64,000 nt of DNA, taken from Flavobacterium foetidum (lineage in GTDB: Bacteria; Bacteroidota; Bacteroidia; Flavobacteriales; Flavobacteriaceae). The stretch lies in contig NZ_SJTF01000013.1 in the NCBI RefSeq assembly GCF_004634245.1, positions 1-64,000 of the forward strand, given 5' to 3'. The notes below the pieces were generated by a model. It saw only the letters and a list, made by a program, of their open reading frames with translations. It did not search any database and was not told the origin of the DNA. Position numbers and translations under genes: made by a program. Each line of letters begins with the position of its first letter. The stretch's first letter is position 1. Positions 17,828-25,451 of the stretch are shown piece after piece.

Positions 17828-18865
17828 ATGAAAATCCCTCTTCTGGCTTTTAATGATAAAGGCATTTACTGCCAGCAAGCCGACGTTTATCTTGATCCCT
17901 GGAAACCTGTAAAAAATGCCATCATTACACACGGACATTCAGATCATGCGCGTTGGGGACATCAAAATTATATCACGCATCATTTCAACGTGCCTATCAT
18001 CCGTCAACGGTTGGGAGATATAAATGTCTGTGGAAAAGATTGGGGAGAGACATTCGTTATCAATAACGTAAAATTTTCAATGCATCCTGCCGGGCATATT
18101 ATTGGGAGTTCGCAAATCAGAGTAGAACACAAAGGAGAAGTCTGGGTTTTTACGGGAGATTATAAAACGGAAGACGACGGAATTTCAACTCCATATGAAA
18201 CTGTCAAATGCCACACTTTTATAACCGAATGCACTTTTGGGCTACCGGCTTTTAACTGGACCCCACAGGCTGAGGTAATTTCAGAAATAAATAATTGGTG
18301 GGCAGAAAACAAGGCAGAAGGCAGAACATCAATTTTGTTTGGTTATTCGTTAGGAAAAGCACAACGACTTTTAAAATACTTGGATACCGATATTGGTAAA
18401 ATTTACACACATGGCGCAATCGAAAACATGACCAACGTTTTACGCCCGATGGTTTATTTTCCGCCGACTGAATTGATTACAAGAGAAACCAAAAGAGAAG
18501 CTCTTTTAGGAAATATAGTTTTAGCTCCTCCAAGCGCGCACGGAAGCATTTGGATTAGAAAAATGACCCCTTTTGTAACCGGGGCGGCAAGCGGCTGGAT
18601 GGCTTTTCGAGGCGCACGCCGAAGACGAGCAATAGACAAAGGATTTGTGTTGAGCGACCATTGCGACTGGCACGCTTTACTCGAAAGCATCAAGGCTACT
18701 GGAGCAGAACGTGTAATTTGTACACACGGCTATACTGATATTTTTGCCAAATATCTGAGAGAATTAGGATATGATGCAAGAACAGAAAAAACACAATATG
18801 AAGGCGAAGCTACCGAAATGGAAAAAACCGAACTTGATCAAGAAACTCCAATCGCTTCTGAATAA
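17828..18865 (+). CDS. Ligase-associated DNA damage response exonuclease
   Basis: This 345-residue metallo-beta-lactamase-fold nuclease has the metal-binding HxHxDH motif in ITHGHSDHARWGH (about residues 35-47), a further metal His in MHPAGHIIGSSQ, and the beta-CASP-like elements FGYSLGKAQR and LSDHCDWHAL. It is the first gene of a conserved four-gene group also encoding an ATP-dependent DNA ligase, an Lhr-core helicase and a PdeM phosphoesterase. Related Pseudomonas gene sets have been studied as a DNA repair group. The next gene starts 9 bp after its stop. A role in trimming DNA ends before ligation is inferred from the fold and neighbours. Confidence 0.92.
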   Translation: MKIPLLAFNDKGIYCQQADVYLDPWKPVKNAIITHGHSDHARWGHQNYITHHFNVPIIRQRLGDINVCGKDWGETFVINNVKFSMHPAGHIIGSSQIRVEHKGEVWVFTGDYKTEDDGISTPYETVKCHTFITECTFGLPAFNWTPQAEVISEINNWWAENKAEGRTSILFGYSLGKAQRLLKYLDTDIGKIYTHGAIENMTNVLRPMVYFPPTELITRETKREALLGNIVLAPPSAHGSIWIRKMTPFVTGAASGWMAFRGARRRRAIDKGFVLSDHCDWHALLESIKATGAERVICTHGYTDIFAKYLRELGYDARTEKTQYEGEATEMEKTELDQETPIASE

Positions 18866-18874
18866 TAATTGTAG

Positions 18875-20476
18875 ATGAAAAATTTCGCCCAACTCATAAA
18901 AACATTGGACAGTTCCAATAAAACAAACGTAAAGGTTGATGCGCTGACGACTTATTTTAAGAATGCATCGCCAGAGGATAAAGTCTGGACAATTGCGATT
19001 CTTTCTCATCGTCGTCCGCCAAGGCCTGTCAATACTACTCTGTTGCGTCTTTGGGCTAATGAATTGGCAAATATTCCGTTGTGGCTTTTTGAAGAAAGTT
19101 ATCATATTGTGGGCGATTTAGCCGAAACCATTGCTTTGATCATACCAACTACAAACGAACATTCAGATAAAAGCTTAACGGAGTTTCTTCAGGAAATAAT
19201 TGCTTTAAAACGGAAAACAGATTCCGAGAAAAAAGAATACCTGCACGAGAACTGGAAAGCGCTGAATTATTATGAACGTTTTGTTTTTACGAAACTCATT
19301 ACAGGCAGTTTCAGAATCGGCGTTAGCCAAAAACTAATGACGAGAGCCTTGTCAAAAGCAGAAGACGTAGACGAAGATGCTTTGGCTTATAAACTTATGG
19401 GAAATTGGAATCCGAATACGATCACGTTTCAAGAATTGATTCTAGACGAAAAAAGCAGTGATTATCTATCAAAACCTTATCCTTTCTATCTTGCTTATCC
19501 TATTGAAGGTGAAATCGAAGATTTAGGAAATCCTGAAGATTGGTCTATAGAGCACAAATGGGACGGTATTCGTTCGCAAACCATTATTCGCGACAATGAA
19601 ATTTATGTCTGGTCAAGAGGCGAAGAGCTGGTAACAGACAAGTATCCTGAGTTTCAGGCTTTGGTGGGTTTGATTCCGAACGGAACTGTAATCGATGCCG
19701 AAATTTTGGCTTTTCCAGAAAATCAAATCGGGACTTTTAATGATTTACAAGCCAGAATTGGACGAAAAACCATTTCTGCAAATTTGCTCGAAAAAGTTCC
19801 GGTTATTTTAAAAGCGTACGACATCTTAGAATGGGAAGGCCAAGATGTTCGAAGTTTTGCCTATAGCGAAAGAAGATCTTTACTCGAAAGTCTGTATGAC
19901 GATATCAAAGATTTGAGCACACCTTTTCGACTTTCAGAAAGAGTTTCGCTGAAAACATGGGAGGACGTTGCCAATGAGCGAATGCGCGCCCGTGAAGTGC
20001 GAAGCGAAGGTCTAATGTTAAAACGAAACACATCGCCTTATCAGGTTGGAAGAAAAAAGGGCGATTGGTGGAAATGGAAAATCGAACCTTTGACTATCGA
20101 TGCCGTTCTGACTTATGCCATGCGCGGCCACGGACGAAGATCGAATTTGTTTACTGATTATACTTTTGCGCTTTGGCAAACTAATGCAAATGGAGAAAAG
20201 GAACTCGTAACATTCGCTAAAGCATATTCAGGTTTAACCGATGCCGAATTTAGACGTGTAGACGATTTTATAAAAAAGAATACTTTAGAACGTTTTGGCC
20301 CTGTTCGAAGCGTAACGCCGCAATTGGTGTTTGAAATTGGTTTTGAAGGGATTTCTCTTTCAAAAAGACATAAAAGTGGCGTAGCAACGCGTTTTCCTAG
20401 AATTTTGAGATGGAGACACGACAAGAAAATAGAAGATGCGAATTCTATTGAAGATTTAAAAAATATGATTTCGTAA
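18875..20476 (+). CDS. ATP-dependent DNA ligase, repair-operon type
   Basis: The 533-residue protein has an N-terminal helical DNA-binding domain (about 1-200), the adenylation domain with the active Lys228 in EHKWDGIRSQ (ligase motif I), DAEILAF (motif III region) and SEGLMLKR (motif IV), then an OB-fold with KGDWWKWK (motif V). It seals nicks by an enzyme-AMP intermediate made from ATP. It is additional to the NAD-dependent LigA that bacteria use for replication, and by its context serves repair. Second gene of the operon; a 70-bp gap with an imperfect hairpin precedes the helicase gene. Confidence 0.94.
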   Translation: MKNFAQLIKTLDSSNKTNVKVDALTTYFKNASPEDKVWTIAILSHRRPPRPVNTTLLRLWANELANIPLWLFEESYHIVGDLAETIALIIPTTNEHSDKSLTEFLQEIIALKRKTDSEKKEYLHENWKALNYYERFVFTKLITGSFRIGVSQKLMTRALSKAEDVDEDALAYKLMGNWNPNTITFQELILDEKSSDYLSKPYPFYLAYPIEGEIEDLGNPEDWSIEHKWDGIRSQTIIRDNEIYVWSRGEELVTDKYPEFQALVGLIPNGTVIDAEILAFPENQIGTFNDLQARIGRKTISANLLEKVPVILKAYDILEWEGQDVRSFAYSERRSLLESLYDDIKDLSTPFRLSERVSLKTWEDVANERMRAREVRSEGLMLKRNTSPYQVGRKKGDWWKWKIEPLTIDAVLTYAMRGHGRRSNLFTDYTFALWQTNANGEKELVTFAKAYSGLTDAEFRRVDDFIKKNTLERFGPVRSVTPQLVFEIGFEGISLSKRHKSGVATRFPRILRWRHDKKIEDANSIEDLKNMIS

Positions 20477-20481
20477 AAGAC

Positions 20482-20520
20482 TCAAAGGACAAAGCAACAG
20501 CTAAACTTTGTTCCTCTGAG
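20482..20520 (+). repeat. Imperfect hairpin inside the repair operon
   Basis: Between ligase and helicase, ACAAAG pairs with CTTTGT and is flanked by CTCA/TGAG and GG/CC with one bulge and one mismatch. There is no T run, so it is not a terminator. Repeated CTTTGCAACTTTGCAAC follows. It may tune translation of, or stability around, the helicase start; this is a guess. Confidence 0.35.
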
Positions 20521-20546
20521 CCTTTGCAACTTTGCAACTAAAAAAA

Positions 20547-23006
20547 ATGAATAGGGAACAGCTATATACAATTGCCGAAAATTGGTTCAAGACTCAGGGA
20601 TGGAAATCTTTTCCGTTTCAAAATCAAACTTGGACAGCCTTTCTGCAGGGCAAAAATGGTTTATTGAACGCACCAACAGGAAGCGGTAAAACCTATGCCT
20701 TATGGTTTCCGGTAGTTCTCGATTACATCAAAAAAAATCCCGATTATAAGACCAAGCATAAACCAGGATTAAAAGCAATCTGGATAACGCCTCTCCGAGC
20801 GCTTTCTGTAGAAATTAAACAGGCAGCCGAACGAATTATAGAAGATTTAGACTTGCAGCTAACTGTCGGAATTAGATCTGGAGATACTTCGCAAAGCGAA
20901 AGGGCAAAACAGAAAACCAAAATGCCGGATCTCTTAATTACAACCCCCGAAAGCTTACAGTTACTTCTTGCAGCCAAAGGATATCCTAGAACTTTTGCTA
21001 ATTGTGGTTCAATTGTCGTTGATGAATGGCACGAATTGCTCGGAACAAAACGTGGCGTGCAAATGGAATTAGCTCTTTCGCGCCTAAAAATCATTGCGCC
21101 TGAAATGCGTATTTGGGGAATATCGGCAACAATCGGTAATCTTGAATTAGCACGGCAGGTTTTATTGGGTCCCGATTCTGAAGCTTATCAAAATTCGGTT
21201 TTGATCAAGGCGTATATCAATAAAAAAATAAAAATCGAATCGATTCTTCCTGAAAAAATGGAAACGTATCCTTGGCGCGGACATATGGGTTTACATCTAA
21301 TTGATGAGGTGGCCAAAATCATACGAAAAAGCAAGACTACTTTAATTTTTACCAATGTTCGTTCTGCCTGCGAAATATGGTATCAGGCTATTTTAGAAAA
21401 ATATCCTGAATTTGCTGGCGAAATGGCCATGCACCACGGAAGCATCAGCCGCGAAATTCGGTTATGGGTCGAAAGCGCTATTCGTAACGAAGAATTAAAA
21501 GTGGTAGTCTGCACTTCGAGCCTCGATTTAGGTGTAGATTTTGCTCCTGTTGAAACCATTATTCAGATTGGCGGACCAAAAGGAGTTGCGCGTTTTCTCC
21601 AAAGAGCAGGACGAAGCGGACACCAACCGGGAAAAGAAAGCGTGATTTATTTTCTGGCCACGCACGCAATGGAACTGATTGAAGCTTCGGCACTAAAAAA
21701 AGCTGTTGCCAAAACCGTTGTCGAGGATAGAATGCCTTATTTAAACAGTTGGGACGTTTTGGTACAGTATTTAAATACGTTGGCGGTTTCTGACGGATTT
21801 TTTCCAAACGAAATTTTTGAAGAAGTCAGAGCCACTTTCTGTTATCAAAACATCACTAAGGAAAACTGGAACTGGATTCTCAATTTTATTACAAACGGAA
21901 GCCAAAGCTTACAAGCTTACGATGAATTTAAGAAAGTAGAAATAGAAGAAGACGGTCGTTTTAAGATCAACAGCCGTTTTGTTGCCATGCACCATAGAAT
22001 GCAGATGGGAACTATTGTTGGTGATGCCGTTCTGAATGTCAAGTTTTTAGGCGGCGGATTTATCGGGACTATCGAAGAATGGTTTGCTTCAAAATTACAG
22101 CGGGGCGATGTTTTTACTTTCGCCGGAAGGCAACTTGAATTGTTTCAGATCAAAAACATGCAGGTTTTGGTACGAAAAGCCGATCCAAAAAAAACGGCTA
22201 AAGTGGTAAGCTGGATGGGCGGACGCATGACGTTGTCTGCACAGATGAGTAAACTGCTTAGAGAGGAACTTTATGCTGCCAACACCGAGAATTTATCTCC
22301 AGAATTAAGGGCATTAAAACCTATTTTTGATAGACAGCGAAAGGAAAGCATTGTGCCGAATAATGATGAATTTCTGATTGAGACTTTTAAGACTCGAGAA
22401 GGTTTTCATGCTATTTTTTATCCTTTCGAAGGACGTTATGTACATGAAGCTTTAGCGAGTTTGATTTCGTACAGAATCAGTTTGCTTTCGCCGATTACTT
22501 TTTCGCTGGCCTATAATGATTATGGTTTTGAATTGCTTTCTGATCAAGAAATAGATATGGAATCCGTTTTTGATAATGATTTATTTACCACCTCTTATGT
22601 GCATTATGATTTGCAGAAAAGCTTAAATTCGACCGAAATGGCTCGAAGAAAGTTTCGCGATATTGCCGTAATTGCGGGTCTGGTCTTTACAGGAATGCCA
22701 GGAAAACCGGTTAAGACAAAACATCTGCAAAGCGGTTCTCAATTGATTTTTGAAGTTTTTAGAGATTATGAACCTGATAATTTATTATTGCAGCAGGCTT
22801 TTACCGAAACATTTGAACATCAGTTGGAAGAAGGACGTTTGATTCAGGCATTAGAAAGAATCAACAGCCAGAAAATAGTCTGGAAACAATGCAAGAAACC
22901 AACACCTTTTAGTTTCCCCATAATTACCGATCGTCTCCGCGAAAAATTATCTAGCGAAACCTTGCAGGAGAGAATCAAAAAAATGACGGCTAGTTACATG
23001 AAATAA
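20547..23006 (+). CDS. Ligase-associated DEXH-box helicase (Lhr-core-like)
   Basis: ATG 20547 is chosen (819 residues, MNREQLYTIAENWF); a TTG five codons earlier is less likely. Superfamily 2 motifs appear in order: Q-like FPFQNQTW, Walker A NAPTGSGKT (41-49), TPLRAL, TTPES, DEWH at 159-162, SAT in ISATIGN, and motif VI QRAGRSGHQPG. The C-terminal half (about 430-819) is the winged-helix and beta-barrel Lhr-core module. Lhr-core enzymes translocate 3' to 5' on single-stranded DNA and unwind duplexes, preferring RNA:DNA hybrids in studied cases. Third gene of the repair operon, 7 bp before pdeM. Confidence 0.94.
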   Translation: MNREQLYTIAENWFKTQGWKSFPFQNQTWTAFLQGKNGLLNAPTGSGKTYALWFPVVLDYIKKNPDYKTKHKPGLKAIWITPLRALSVEIKQAAERIIEDLDLQLTVGIRSGDTSQSERAKQKTKMPDLLITTPESLQLLLAAKGYPRTFANCGSIVVDEWHELLGTKRGVQMELALSRLKIIAPEMRIWGISATIGNLELARQVLLGPDSEAYQNSVLIKAYINKKIKIESILPEKMETYPWRGHMGLHLIDEVAKIIRKSKTTLIFTNVRSACEIWYQAILEKYPEFAGEMAMHHGSISREIRLWVESAIRNEELKVVVCTSSLDLGVDFAPVETIIQIGGPKGVARFLQRAGRSGHQPGKESVIYFLATHAMELIEASALKKAVAKTVVEDRMPYLNSWDVLVQYLNTLAVSDGFFPNEIFEEVRATFCYQNITKENWNWILNFITNGSQSLQAYDEFKKVEIEEDGRFKINSRFVAMHHRMQMGTIVGDAVLNVKFLGGGFIGTIEEWFASKLQRGDVFTFAGRQLELFQIKNMQVLVRKADPKKTAKVVSWMGGRMTLSAQMSKLLREELYAANTENLSPELRALKPIFDRQRKESIVPNNDEFLIETFKTREGFHAIFYPFEGRYVHEALASLISYRISLLSPITFSLAYNDYGFELLSDQEIDMESVFDNDLFTTSYVHYDLQKSLNSTEMARRKFRDIAVIAGLVFTGMPGKPVKTKHLQSGSQLIFEVFRDYEPDNLLLQQAFTETFEHQLEEGRLIQALERINSQKIVWKQCKKPTPFSFPIITDRLREKLSSETLQERIKKMTASYMK

Positions 23007-23013
23007 TACAAAC

Positions 23014-23655
23014 ATGACTATTACAATAAACAATCAAAATTTTATTTTACATCCTTGCGGCGCGGCTTTTTGGGAAGAAAAGAAAATGCTCTTGATTTCG
23101 GACCTGCATCTGGGGAAAATTGCACACTTTAGAAAACACGGAATGGCAATTCCCGAAAAAGCTGTTCAACAAAATTTTAACCGACTAAAGAATGTTCTAG
23201 AATTATTCGATTCAGAAGCCATAATTTTCCTCGGAGATTTGTTTCACAGCACCATCAATACCGAATGGGATTTTTTTGCTGAATGGACTAAGAGCGTTAC
23301 ACAGCAACTTATTCTGGTAGAAGGAAATCATGATATTATTTCAAGAAAGTATTATGCCGATTTGAATATCGAAATTTATTCGGAACTAATAATAGAAGGC
23401 TTTCTCCTCACCCATCATCCTTCTAAAAGAGAAAATTTCTTTAATCTCTGCGGACACATTCATCCCGGAATAAAACTGAAAGGTTTAGGAAGGCAATTTT
23501 TAAGTCTGTCCTGTTTTTTCAGAAAGCCGTATCAAATGATTTTTCCAGCATTCGGAGAATTTACAGGCAATTTTAATTTGATTCCCGAAGAAAACGACAA
23601 AGTTTACGCTATTGCGAAAGATGAAATAATCGAAATAAATCTTGGATTAGTTTAA
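23014..23655 (+). CDS. pdeM: Ligase-associated DNA damage response endonuclease PdeM
   Basis: The 213-residue protein is a calcineurin-like metallophosphoesterase. Metal ligands are visible in order: SDLHLGK (Asp30, His32), LGDLFHS, EGNHD, THHPS and CGHIHPG. In the same gene cluster of other bacteria such proteins are metal-dependent phosphodiesterases acting on DNA. It closes the four-gene operon. Its last 9 bp overlap the 3' end of the convergent apaG, and no terminator is visible, so the operon may read into antisense apaG. Confidence 0.92.
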   Translation: MTITINNQNFILHPCGAAFWEEKKMLLISDLHLGKIAHFRKHGMAIPEKAVQQNFNRLKNVLELFDSEAIIFLGDLFHSTINTEWDFFAEWTKSVTQQLILVEGNHDIISRKYYADLNIEIYSELIIEGFLLTHHPSKRENFFNLCGHIHPGIKLKGLGRQFLSLSCFFRKPYQMIFPAFGEFTGNFNLIPEENDKVYAIAKDEIIEINLGLV

Positions 23656-24033
23656 CGCAAAAGGAGCGCACATTCTAAAAGTAGGAACAATCACTTTGAA
23701 TGTTTTGGTTGTAGTGAAATTGATCATGTTAAAATGACCTTTCATAGCTCCGTACGGAGAAGAAAGCAGGCATCCCGAGCTGTAAGTGTGGTTTTCGCCT
23801 GGTTTTAAAACCGGTTTTTTTCCAATTACGCCTTCGCCGTCAACCACTTCTAAATCGTTTAAAGAATCAAAAATTTCCCAGTGGCGAGAAGTCAGCTGGA
23901 CAGAATCTTTACTATGATTTTCGATTGTAACTACGTAACTAAAAGCAAAGTGAATCTTGTAGTTCTTGAAGTAAGTACCTTCAAAACTAGTTAAAACTGA
24001 TATTTTTATGCCTCTTGTAATTTGAGAAACCAT
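23647..24033 (-). CDS. apaG: ApaG family protein
   Basis: This 128-residue protein is a single ApaG (DUF525) domain of fibronectin-like beta fold: ITRGIKISVLTSFEG, the central VVTIENHSKDSVQLTSRHW, then VVDGEGVIGKKPVLKPGE and YGAMKGHF, all family hallmarks. In enterobacteria apaG was linked to Co2+/Mg2+ tolerance, but its molecular action is unsettled; the same domain forms part of some F-box and PolDIP2 proteins. Convergent with pdeM by a 9-bp overlap and upstream of the T9SS plug gene on the same strand. Confidence 0.93.
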   Translation of the reverse strand: MVSQITRGIKISVLTSFEGTYFKNYKIHFAFSYVVTIENHSKDSVQLTSRHWEIFDSLNDLEVVDGEGVIGKKPVLKPGENHTYSSGCLLSSPYGAMKGHFNMINFTTTKTFKVIVPTFRMCAPFALN

Positions 24034-24066
24034 ACTAACGTAGTAAATATGTGTGCGTTATAGTTG

Positions 24067-24074
24067 CAAATCTA
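24067..24074 (-). promoter_or_regulatory. -7 box of apaG
   Basis: The minus strand reads TAGATTTG, 33 bp before the ATG. No TTG is seen at the proper distance. Confidence 0.45.
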
Positions 24075-24112
24075 CAAAAAAAAACCTTTCGACCTAAAAC
24101 CTTAACAATGTT

Positions 24113-25366
24113 TTAATTGACGATGTTTATCGAGTTTGCATTTCCTTTTCCGATTACTCTTTGATATCGATCTGTATTTTCCTTGTAATAAACCAGAATA
24201 GTGTACTCATTTTCTGTCTGATAAAAGTTGCCGTCAATGGCATTTTCATAGTCAATTACACCTTTTTTATCTGCCACGGTATATTGAAAATTAGTGAATC
24301 CCTGCTTGATCATTATCGCTTTCTCGAAAACGGCTTTATCGGTATTATAGTCCATTTTGTATTCTGGCGAAAGGCTGTAATTGTTGAACATTCCAGTGAT
24401 ATAAATGTCTTTGTTCATTCTAAAAGCCGGTGCCGAAAGCGTAAAATAAACCCAAGCATAATCGGCTTCTATTTCATTGTTAGATCCGTTTATGTTTTTT
24501 ACCACAAAATTTCCGTTCACGTCCAGATACAAAGTATAAATCTGATTGCCTCTAGCCTGATTCGTATACAGATAAGCGTTGTAAATATCGTTATTCGATC
24601 CTATACGCCCCACATTATTATTGGCCGCGCGAATATCTTTATTTTCAAAATATAAAAATTCATTGCCGCCCCAAAATTGTGTTTCGGCGTCGTATTTGTA
24701 AACCAGCTGATTTCCTATGGTATATTGTGGCGCTATATTTTTAATTGCAGTATTAAAATTTCCGTTTTGCAGCAAAAGCACTTTTACATTTTGTGTCGGA
24801 ACCTGAAAGGTGATGCTGTTTGAAACAATCGAAAAATCCAGATTTTGTTTGTAGTCGATATTACTCAGGTTTCGACTTCTTTTGACTTGAGCCGCAACAG
24901 TGCATTGGTCTTCGTACAAAATGAATTTCCTAGAAAAAACAACTTCTTTGTCTTCATTCAAAATCTTCAGCATATAATTTCCCGACAATCGCAACTGCGT
25001 TGTAAACTGATTCGGAAAAGAAAGCTTGTAATGCGAATAAACCTGAAGCGTGTTAAAAGAGTTGATATATTCGGTGATGCGCTGGCCATCAAAACCTCGT
25101 AGATAGTCTGTTTTCGGAATATCGCTTGGTTTCCAGTTGTAATCGCAATGGGTAACTTCAAAATAATAATTAGCCTCGTTTCCAAAAAGATCATCAAACT
25201 GAAATTCAAAAGAAGCGCCCAATTCAAATATCGGAACAACATTATTGCCATTCTGAACAAATGAAACAGTTTTGATGTTGTAAGGAGGATCGATTTCTTT
25301 TTCCTGAGCTTTCGCTAATGTGAAAATAAATAAGAAAACAAAGCTTGTATATAATAATTTCGGCAT
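24113..25366 (-). CDS. Type IX secretion system plug protein (DUF5103)
   Basis: The 417-residue protein has a signal peptide (MPKLLYTSFVFLFIFTLAKA, cleaved before QEKE) and the DUF5103 layout: an Ig/beta-sandwich start with PPYNIKTVSFVQ, FEVTHCDYNW and YLRGFDGQRI, and a C-terminal domain with ITGMFNNY. In F. johnsoniae the homologous Plug protein closes the periplasmic side of the SprA translocon while it is idle, so this should be an outer-membrane-associated periplasmic part of the T9SS. SprA is not in the window. Its start codon lies inside one arm of a perfect 12-bp inverted repeat described separately. Confidence 0.88.
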   Translation of the reverse strand: MPKLLYTSFVFLFIFTLAKAQEKEIDPPYNIKTVSFVQNGNNVVPIFELGASFEFQFDDLFGNEANYYFEVTHCDYNWKPSDIPKTDYLRGFDGQRITEYINSFNTLQVYSHYKLSFPNQFTTQLRLSGNYMLKILNEDKEVVFSRKFILYEDQCTVAAQVKRSRNLSNIDYKQNLDFSIVSNSITFQVPTQNVKVLLLQNGNFNTAIKNIAPQYTIGNQLVYKYDAETQFWGGNEFLYFENKDIRAANNNVGRIGSNNDIYNAYLYTNQARGNQIYTLYLDVNGNFVVKNINGSNNEIEADYAWVYFTLSAPAFRMNKDIYITGMFNNYSLSPEYKMDYNTDKAVFEKAIMIKQGFTNFQYTVADKKGVIDYENAIDGNFYQTENEYTILVYYKENTDRYQRVIGKGNANSINIVN

Positions 25367-25422
25367 CGCAATAGATTGTAAAATTGTAAATATAAGAATT
25401 TTATTAAACGTATTGCGATGCC
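25362..25422 (-). promoter_or_regulatory. 12-bp inverted repeat covering the plug start codon
   Basis: GGCATCGCAATA at 25362-25373 and TATTGCGATGCC at 25411-25422 are perfect reverse complements separated by 37 bp. On the minus strand the downstream arm includes the plug ATG. The loop contains TATATTTA, one base off the -7 consensus, which could start a transcript lacking the upstream arm. There is no T run, so it is not a normal terminator for the upstream SNF2 gene. Confidence 0.6.
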
Positions 25423-25451
25423 ATATTATTTGGTTTTTGAAAACAATGATA

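Noticed and set aside
20477..20546. Terminator splitting the repair operon
   Set aside because: The hairpin is imperfect and has no T run; gene order and spacing support one operon.
24161..24655. Plus-strand open frame of 164 codons
   Set aside because: It is antisense to the T9SS plug gene and is rich in Ile/Val/Phe, as expected for the complement of beta-strand codons.
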